Shown here one piece after another: positions 55,921 to 64,000 of a DNA stretch of 64,000 bases. The notes beneath the pieces are model-generated. The model was not told where the DNA came from, ran no database searches, and saw only the letters and a program-made list of their open reading frames with translations. The stretch spans positions 18,251,408 to 18,315,407 of the forward strand of contig CM057162.1 in NCBI GenBank assembly GCA_029962745.1, given 5' to 3'. The first letter of the stretch is position 1. Each line of letters begins with the position of its first letter. A program made the position numbers and the translations under genes. This DNA is from Echinometra lucunter (taxonomy: Eukaryota; Echinodermata; Echinoidea; Camarodonta; Echinometridae).

Positions 55921-58900
55921 TAATCTACGCTTCTCCCTGGCCAAAACTGTTACTTCGAAGTAGCATTCACAAAACAACCAACTTTGAAATGCTTCTCATT
56001 TCGTTCGCAATTCACATTCCGAGGACAAACTATAAAGGCCAACCGGAACGGGACAGACAAGAGTCATGCATATTAATAAAATAATGAATAAAGATGGTAT
56101 TCTTTCAGGGAATAGAGAAAGGAATGACAGCAAGTAGTTTATTCCTACGTAACAACCACCCCTGCCTCTAACACTCCATTTACTCTTATCCAACCGCAGC
56201 TTAAACTTGAACCCTTAAAGAGGTAAATACCTAATTATTGATTCTCATTACGTAACAGCGCTATTATTTTTCCCTAATCGCGTATTGGCAGGTTTCCACT
56301 GAATTCTCCAGATTAAAGCGGTACCCACATTAATGACACGCGGGTGGTGTAGTGGTGTGTCCAAACCTTGGTTGTTGTTTATTTTTAAATTAGTTTGTTT
56401 TGTTGCACTGTTTTCTTTACTCCGCTTTGTTCTGTATTTGTCTATTGAGTCCTCCTTTATTGCAATCAAGGAAATAATGCTCTGGGGAAAGATTCAAGAA
56501 ATAGCGGAAGAGGCTATATCTTTTATAAAGCTATTATATTGATACTGCTAATTTTGTTACTGCTCTCTCTCTCTATCTCTCTCTTCTCTTCCTCTCTTTC
56601 TCTCTCTCTCTTGTGTTTCTTTGTCTCTTCTTATCTTTTCTGCCAGTGTCTTTTGTATCAGATCCGCTTTTCCTATGTTATTATTTCTGTTTTCTTCCGC
56701 TTTACCTCCATCTCTCTAACTCTACCCCACCTCTCTCTCTCTCTTTCATGACCATAATCTGTCGTTTAGTATGTGCTAATTAGAATATCTCATTCTTTAT
56801 CACTGATTCCTGTTACCTCCCCCCCCCCCCTTCTCTCCCATCATTCCATTCACATCGGTTTAATCTGCATGAACTGTGTAATAACCCTCTAAGCTTGCAT
56901 TTGAACTGTAAATATCATCCCACGGTTACGAATAAACACAAAACAAAATGCGTGCCAACTAGTATGAAAATCGTTCCAAAGTCTGATTTGATGTTTGCGC
57001 AAGTTTCTGTTTTGACCTGATTTGTTTGAGAAAAAGAAATCTCGAATTTTCAGATTTCAAAGTCACCTAGGTAAAGGTTTGCCATTGAGGGGCTGCTTGT
57101 TATCGAGCCTTTGCGATTGTTTTAGCCGCATTTACCATTGTTTACGTTCTAATGACGGCAATATTAATTTTCTTTCAATTTCAATGGCATGTCGAGGAAT
57201 TGTGGAATATATATATATATATATATATATTCATACATTTAATAATAAATGAAATGATGTAAGAATGATTTCGAAATACAAGAAGATATTGTATACAATA
57301 TACAGATGAACTTACGCAAGAGCGATGTTGAAAGTATATAGCTATGAAACTTTATAATACAAATGCGGGTATTTCAAAACTAAGACATGTCACAGCAGTT
57401 AAGATTAAAATAAATTATGCAGCGAAAACATATTTATGGGCAGTCATGAAGCTACCGTACTCTGATTCGAAAGCAACAGAAATAGTATTGGAGGTGTAAG
57501 TGGTATGAGGTGTTAATGTACAGACAAAATTTCATGTAAGCTAAATATAAATAACAGGAAATCAGTAACCACATTTATGTCTTGACGTAATATCTATCAT
57601 GTCATTCTAGAACATTACCAACGAAACCAGCTGAAGTAGAATACATGTAAGAGATTTATAAGCCATAAATCTATTTTCATTCAAAAGCGAAACTCTTAAG
57701 TAGGCCTATTAAAGGAGTGTACGAGTTATAAAGACCTTTACACGTGACCTGGTTACGTTAAGAAAGTTGACCGCATGTGCATTACGCACATGACGTATGC
57801 CATGTACTATAATCTTAATAAGTTGCAGAAATGAATTACTTCGAACGGGGATAACTTAAAAGTCTCATTCGATTACGTAAGTTTAAAATAAAGACGTGTT
57901 TGCAGGCAGAAAACGAAGCAACAAAAAAAAAAACACCAAACAAATAATCAAAATGATGAAATAAAGGAAAGAAAATATTTAACATTTAGGGGGGCGTACT
58001 GAAAATAACAGTGTTCCAGCAAAGAGGAAAAGGACGATTCTACTTTCTAGTCTATCGTTAATGAACCCTCCTCATTGTGGTTAACAATAAACGTTGATAA
58101 AAATTAAAGCCTTCGAAAAAATGTAGGGTGGGAGTTTATCAAACTAAGAAATCGGGTATAATTTCGTCATTCTTTTCTTTTGGTAAGTGGGCCAGACAAA
58201 GACATGACTTGGAATTTGAGGAACATTTCAGGCGAGATCTTTAGACAAACGACCACAATTATAACGTTATAATGAGGCACAAATTTAAGAAATTCATCTC
58301 GTTTGTGTGTTGAAATAATCTCTCCATCCTCGTCTGTTTTTGTTCCATTTATTGGAAACTAACACCAAAGTAAATTTCTTTTTTTTTTTATCCTTTAGTA
58401 TTAGATTAGCCCGTGTGGCAATTCTGCTAAAAGAGGGGGAGAAACAGTATATCATTATCACGTGACAGGGGTAGGTTATACTATCTACCAGAAAATTTGT
58501 CTCGAATGTTATTATCATTAGCATGGGGGGGGGGGGATCTAATATATTGGGGTACACTGGCGCAACCAGAAGAACATAAGCGGTAGTTATCCCCGGTTAG
58601 GGCGCGCCACTCAAGGTGTCAAAATAGGCCCCAACTCAGGTAAAAGGGTATGTTTGTCGAGTTAAAGGGCTATTGTCGATGGAATTTTATTTGTTTAGGT
58701 GGTAATTCATCAAGAAAAAATCGCGATGAAAAAAAATGAAAAGGGTGTGAGTGTGTGCACCGTCATATTTTCCGACCCCCCCCCCCCAAGCGTTGTTTTC
58801 CCCTTAAAAATTCGAAGTACATGCATATAAATACATAACTGCAAGCACTCGTGAGGTAATACTGCTCACACCAAAATGAAGTATGCTCGGAAAATTAGCG

Positions 58901-60427
58901 CTTGAATTTGGTATAGGCTAGGTAAATATTCACATGATTATCTTCAGAATATGTCCTGATGACACGTCGCAAAAATTCGTCAGGAAGACTTTGGTTCTTT
59001 TCAACTTTTCAACTTTTGTGTCAACCATGGCACGATTATACTCGACAAAGATTGTTGTCTATGGATAGAGAAGAGCACAAGGAATTGTAACATGCAGTTC
59101 GGTCCATGCAGTCATGCATGGTATACTAAGTAAGGTGGTCATTTGAAGGCGAAGTGAAGAAAACTTGGCTTGTTGAAATAATAATGATAATAATAAAAAC
59201 GTACTTTGGTTTCCTAGTCATGCTAGTATCATATCAATAATCTACCTTTGTTCATTTCCTTTCTCGTCGCTCCTGTATTTCGAGACAATGTTATTATTCT
59301 CTCCAAATGTTGCATATATTCGTTGTCAACTTGACGTTATTTTCTCTTCCTCTTCCTCTTTCCGCCTGTCATGTTTCATATTTCATATTTTTTCTTCGAT
59401 TTTTTATGTCTGGTGGTTCCTTTCATCATATTATTTGATGCGGTTTCAAGGGGCAAACTGGGACTGAAATTCGCATGGGTAATTTCGATGCCACTGACCT
59501 GTTCAGTCTATTAATCAGCCCTCTGAATAAAATTCGACCCCCCCCCCCCACCCATGCTTAGAAATTGATTAACCGGAGGGGACCCCACCCACAGCCCCAT
59601 TGCCATTGCCATTCCGAACCTGTTCTGTCAAATCTTCTACTTTCCTCTGTCATAGCCTGCTTCCGTCTTTGAGACCTTTCCGAACTTGACGGCATCATCT
59701 TCCGTTTTTGTGACATTTGCTTCTCGATCCTTGATTTTTAAACATTCGGTTTGATTTCTGAATTACGGATGTTTGACTTTTCTCAAAGTACTTGTCACAA
59801 TCAGTTTAACAGCCCTTTTTATTACCGGTATCTAAGTGTAATTTCCTTCCCGTTGGGTGTCAAGTTATACAGGGCCTCTGATTATTTCGGGGCGTCGAAC
59901 CTGCAATGCAATATCAGCAAAATGTGGCTTTGTGTACATTTTAGAAAAATTATAACGGTACAATCGGCCAAAAAGACCTCTCTCGTCTGCTTGCCGATGT
60001 GCTCTTTTACGAGAAAGGAGCAAGAAATAGAAGGTTAGAGGGCAGGGGATGATATAAGAAGAGTATTAAGCAAGAAACGGAAGAACAAACACTAGGACGA
60101 CGAGAAGAAATAGATGGCTTCCATAACCCCCATTGAATCTGGGAATCTGATTAACGTCTGCAAGAGCTGAAATTCATTCCACATAGCATTTATTCATTGT
60201 TATCTGAATTCAGAAAAATGTGGAAGCCTCTTCTTGTTTTATTAGCCAATAAGCAAATTTGTTACATTCAACATTTTCAAAGATTGCGCAGCTTGGACTT
60301 TGGGCTCTAAAGTCTAATGAAAATTTAGGTGCATAATGCAATATTAATGTGGTATAGCACATGTAATTTTTATGTGGTGGAGCTGTAGTAGAATTACGCC
60401 CACATGCTCATAGATTTCACCATCAAG
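55921..60427. other. Intergenic DNA without recognised genes
   Basis: Contains CT-rich low complexity (56560-56750), a poly-C run (56819-56830), an (AT)n run (57208-57230), and poly-G/poly-C runs near 58526, 58778 and 59540. I looked for a signal-peptide exon for the minus-strand receptor here and could not support one. Confidence 0.4.
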
Positions 60428-60700
60428 CACTATGAACATGACGGACAAAGAAAGCGGACAAAATAAACAACCCCTCATTCTACCCTTCACAATGGTTCTG
60501 GTAGTCAAAAGAGCATCCCTTCACTGCTATTGTCTAAAATATATGGAACAGGTGTCACATGCATATTCACCTGGAACTACATGATTAAACATAATAGCTG
60601 TGAAGGGATGTTCTATTGACTATATACCAGAACCACTGTGAAGGGTAGAATGAGAGGTTGTTTGTTTTGTTCGCTTTCTTTGTCCGCCATGTTCATAGTG
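60428..60700. mobile_element. Foldback element with roughly 100-bp inverted arms
   Basis: The left arm begins CACTATGAACATGACGGACA and the right arm ends TGTCCGCCATGTTCATAGTG. Complementarity continues through CATTCTACCCTTCACA and CATCCCTTCACTGCTATTGT with a few mismatches. The central loop is short (about 60 bases). Confidence 0.85.
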
Positions 60701-60837
60701 AAGGCTTTTTAATGATTTGAAAGAGGACAATAATATGAATGGACTTTGGCATGCAGTCACACTGACTATAAATGATTTGGGGGTGGGTCGGGGCACGGAC
60801 TGGTGATGACTGATGACAGGCCGATTATCTGGAATGG

Positions 60838-61189
60838 GGGCCATACTGGGGTCTGTGTATTTACTTGCCTTAGTTGCCTATGGATATTGGCACCCTGTAC
60901 TTACCTTATTTGCATAATCTCCAAACATAAACATTGGGTTGTAGTAGAGGGTATAACTTGCAGTACAATTGAAGCACCAGAGCCATGACTGTTTTAAACT
61001 CTATGTAATACCTGCTTTTTTCAAAGCATATACAGCTTTTTATTACTTCCATAAAGCAAGTTAGCCCGGTACTACTACTACTACTGCAACAAACTGTTTA
61101 TGTTTGAGGATTATGCAAATAAGGCGAGTACAGGCTATCAATATCGTTGGTAAGTAAATACACACACCCCTGTACTGTATATGTGGCCC
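60838..61189. mobile_element. Second foldback element, adjacent
   Basis: The left arm starts GGGCCATACTGGGGTCTGTG and the right arm ends with the diverged inverse ACACCCCTGTACTGTATATG. Inner arms include ATTTGCATAATCTCCAAACA against TGTTTGAGGATTATGCAAAT. A (TAC)n run lies inside (61070-61084). Confidence 0.75.
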
Positions 61190-61960
61190 TTGTTTTTTTT
61201 TTTCTCTCTCTCTCCAGATCTCGAGTTCTATCACTAAACCATCCAATCACCCCTCGCTAGTCTCTTTATGGCTAATCAGTGTGACCGAATTCCACAGTCC
61301 ATTCAGAGTTTGTCCTCTTTCAATTCATTAAAAACTCTCTATACTTTGGGGCCCATTGACGGTGAGTCCATGGTGGTGTAACGGGCCCAACGATGTGTGA
61401 AGTTTACCCATCCGAGTACGACTGCAATGGCCACGTTCACATAATGCATTCTACTCCTTTTTATTCTACTCTGTTTCGATATAGTCCAGCAGTGCAGGTG
61501 ACACCGGCTCTAAACTACGGAAATACACCCAATTCGATTTACATTTTCCCACATCAGTTGCAACGCTGCAAAGAGACATAAACACGGATAAATACAAAAG
61601 AGACAACGTAATTAAGCCTATCCCTGCTTGATCTTCCTTCCTTTTTTCGGGGGGATATTGCCATAATTATGTGGATTGAGTTTTACTGAAACCAAATATC
61701 ACTTGCGTATGAAATTAGTGCATTTCTGTATTTCAGAATGTTTTAATTGTTTATTTTGTTTTGTTTTTCTAACCTTCCTCTCCCTATCCCACTGAACTTT
61801 AAAAACTTAACAATGTGGCAGGGTAATCGCAAATTCTTAATCTATATGTCTTCTGTTTTCGCACAGAGGCAATCATTTGTACATTTTTATGCCATCTTCT
61901 ATCAATCTTTTAGAGTGCATACCGGTTTCGTCCAGTCGCCTTCCTCTTGCTTTAAAGGGA
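61190..61960. other. No recognised gene
   Basis: Short T and CT runs near 61190-61215, otherwise plain AT-rich sequence. Confidence 0.4.
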
Positions 61961-61966
61961 AAAAAA

Positions 61967-62097
61967 GGGGAAGAAGAAGAAAGAAGAAGAAAGAAGAAGA
62001 GGAAGAGGAAGAAGAAGAGGAGGAAGAAGACGAAGACGAAGAAAAAGAAGAAGAAGAAGGGGGGGAAAAAAGAAGAAGCAGGAGGAGGGGGGGGGGG
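61967..62097. repeat. (GAA)n/(GAG)n purine tract
   Basis: About 130 bases of almost pure purine on the plus strand ending in a G run. Glutamate- or lysine-rich open frames through it are artefacts. Confidence 0.9.
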
Positions 62098-62638
62098 GGT
62101 AGATGAGACACGATTTCTTTGTCCCTTTCGACGGCACTAATAATGTAAAACCACACAGCACAATAATCATGACAATGCAGTCGCGTAATGAGTTTGGCCA
62201 GGGAAGCCGGTCCCTGTGGTTTGGCCATGGAAGTAGAGTTGAGTACAACCAAAGAGCTTCATGGGATATAGGCCTGAATAGATCGTCAATGGACTCACAT
62301 TCCTGGGAAGATCATTTTCTCACGCCGCAAGTAGGCGTGGCAAGGGATCGAAAGACATCCGATAAATAGTCTTGAACAAGGATGCAAATTTATATATTTT
62401 CTTGAGCTTGGATGAACCCACATGTAGAATGGAGGTGTGAATAAGCAGAATATATCACAAGATAATTAATGATCAACAATATGATTTATGGCAGTGCTTT
62501 TCCATGGGATACAATAAGGTTAAAATATCATGAGTGTTACGACAGTGGTACACGATACGTTGTATATAATGCATTACAACGAGAGTAAAAAATTATTATA
62601 ATGATATCACTGCCTGGGACCATTGGGATTACCTTTTA

Positions 62639-63000
62639 CCCAGCTGGCAAAACACCTCGGGCCCATATGGGTCAAATCTGGTCACAACTTTACTGGCACA
62701 TGAGCACTATACCATCTGGGTTGTATAAAGGGCGTTATGGGGCCAGCTTTCCCCCACTTGGCCCCCATATGCCGCGCTCCGTGGGCCCCATATGCATGCC
62801 ATAATGTTTGTTTGTTTGTTTTTATATCGGCAAAGTGGCCTTCCACACATAGAACCCATGTTACGAGGCCCACGCTGGCACGGAATATGTGCCCAAGTGG
62901 GCTTCCCATCTTGGTTCCATATGGTTTGTATAATGGCAGAAATGGACCCCGGTTAGCCCACGGCAAACACAGATGGGTCCCTTATATTTTGCTAGCTGGG
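62639..63000. mobile_element. Element with CCCAGCTGGCAAAA / TTTTGCTAGCTGGG ends
   Basis: Inverted ends of about 14 bases bound 362 bp rich in short GGCCCATATG-like palindromic words (GGGCCCATATGGG, GGCCCCCATATGCC, GGGCCCCATATGCA). No coding capacity; superfamily unknown. Confidence 0.65.
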
Positions 63001-63037
63001 TTGCAGGAATCTTGTTATATTAAGAGTTACAGGACCA

Positions 63038-63110
63038 GGGCCCCCTTGCATAAAACTTACCATTGATGGTAACTTTGCCATCAATGGTAAGATTTATACA
63101 ACAGAGGCCC
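63038..63110. mobile_element. 73-bp mini-MITE related to the 37745/48032 element
   Basis: GGGCCCCCTTGCATAAAACT at the left and ACAACAGAGGCCC at the right, with perfect inner arms TTACCATTGATGG / CCATCAATGGTAA. The TTGCATAAAACTTAC end resembles GTTGCATAAAGCTTAC of the larger MITE. Confidence 0.7.
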
Positions 63111-64000
63111 GGACAGATACCTTGTCATAAGTTATCTGGTTATGTAATGAGTTAACTCTTTATATATGTATTTATTTTCCTTCTTTTTTTTTTTTTCTTC
63201 TTCTTTTGTTGTTATATCTGTATGATGGAGAATGGGGTATCAGGTTTAAACCCCGGCGTCTTACACCTGAACACATTCCAGTTAGTGATATTTACCGGGA
63301 GAGAAAGACCTGAGGGTCAGGGTGATTTCTTTCCGTCCCCCCCCCCCCCCCCCTTGAGGCATATACTCGACGCCACACACATAGCGATAATAATATTATA
63401 TCAGGCCTATTTCATTAATATATCATGCATTTTCATTTTCAACCTCTAGCTACTTCTGAGAGCTATGTATTTAAAACTTTAGAACTCCAAGGCTCAACAT
63501 AAGAAAGGAGAGAATTAAGGGAGAGAAAGATTCGAAAATCACGCACGCAGCTTTAAAGTTTTAATACTTTTCTTATAGTATTACACACAAAGGTAAACTT
63601 GTAGAAATTAGATAGGCCATGAGGTTAGTTGTAGAAAACGTGATAAACTGTGGACACAAATGGTTATCTTTTGAATAGGAAAAAAATAACTGTGAAGAAC
63701 TATTTAGCCAGACAATATCCTGTCACGTTAACCTCCCAGGCGTACATACCACACAATGCAAAGATGCAGACATCGCTTTTTAAGCTTTTTTTTTTTTCGT
63801 AAATCTATAATGGGAATCTCTCTCTCTCTGCAGCTCAGTTTAGAACTCTAGTCACTAATCTTGGGAGGAGTTATGATATGGGATTATAATGTATGTTATT
63901 ATCCATAAAGAAGATTTCTGACTGTTGTGCTGAGCACTGCGTTCCAACATAAAACGCCTTTCTTGTTCAATCCCGTCCTCTTCTCTCTCACGAATTTGCC
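63111..64000. other. Window end, no recognised gene
   Basis: T-rich and poly-C runs (63181-63200, 63339-63354) and AT-rich DNA. No exon recognised. Confidence 0.4.

Noticed and set aside
61747..62252. Glu/Lys-rich and Ser/Phe-rich open frames
   Set aside because: They are translations of a GAA/GAG purine tract.

Overview
This is animal nuclear DNA: AT-rich, with genes split into many short exons by canonical GT/AG introns, and dense in microsatellites, poly-G/poly-C runs, SINEs, LINE scraps and short inverted-repeat transposons. The gene families (a UDP-glucuronosyltransferase cluster, a SAMD3-like gene and an Ig/FN3 adhesion receptor) and the repeat style suggest a marine deuterostome, most likely an echinoderm such as a sea urchin. 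The species is inferred, not read from the sequence. There is no CRISPR array, operon or rRNA gene, and no confident tRNA gene.

Layout. (1) 1-8.6 kb: a minus-strand, multi-exon SAMD3-like gene of unknown function (1725-8578), with a one-base frameshift in its last exon. (2) 9.6-21.5 kb: plus-strand UDP-glycosyltransferase locus. A fragment holding only the last two exons (9594-10688) lies upstream of an apparently complete six-exon gene (13907-20565, 540 codons) with signal peptide, donor-binding domain, C-terminal membrane anchor and ER-retrieval tail. Matching 3' UTRs show tandem duplication. (3) 21.5-27.2 kb: no gene seen; transposon and simple-repeat DNA. (4) 27.3-49.9 kb: one minus-strand transmembrane Ig-superfamily receptor (five Ig domains, FN3, a small FN3-like domain, membrane segment, tyrosine-containing tail), almost all introns in phase 1. 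(5) 49.9-64 kb: no gene recognised; a run of inverted-repeat elements.

The main structural point concerns 28401-48594. A 9.9 kb block occurs twice, abutting an exact 500-N gap: the last 9.9 kb before the gap is the same DNA as the first 9.8 kb after it. Exons nearest the gap carry one-base indels in each copy, while the same exons are more intact in the other copy. This fits two overlapping contig ends (or haplotypes) that were never merged better than a real gene duplication. With one copy and the gap removed, the Ig gene becomes one collinear gene.

No wholly new biological system is evident. The best leads are the UGT pair with an altered sugar-donor motif, a family of hAT-like elements whose ends carry poly-G/C and whose interior carries a GCGAGCG motif, and compact elements combining inverted repeats with minisatellites.
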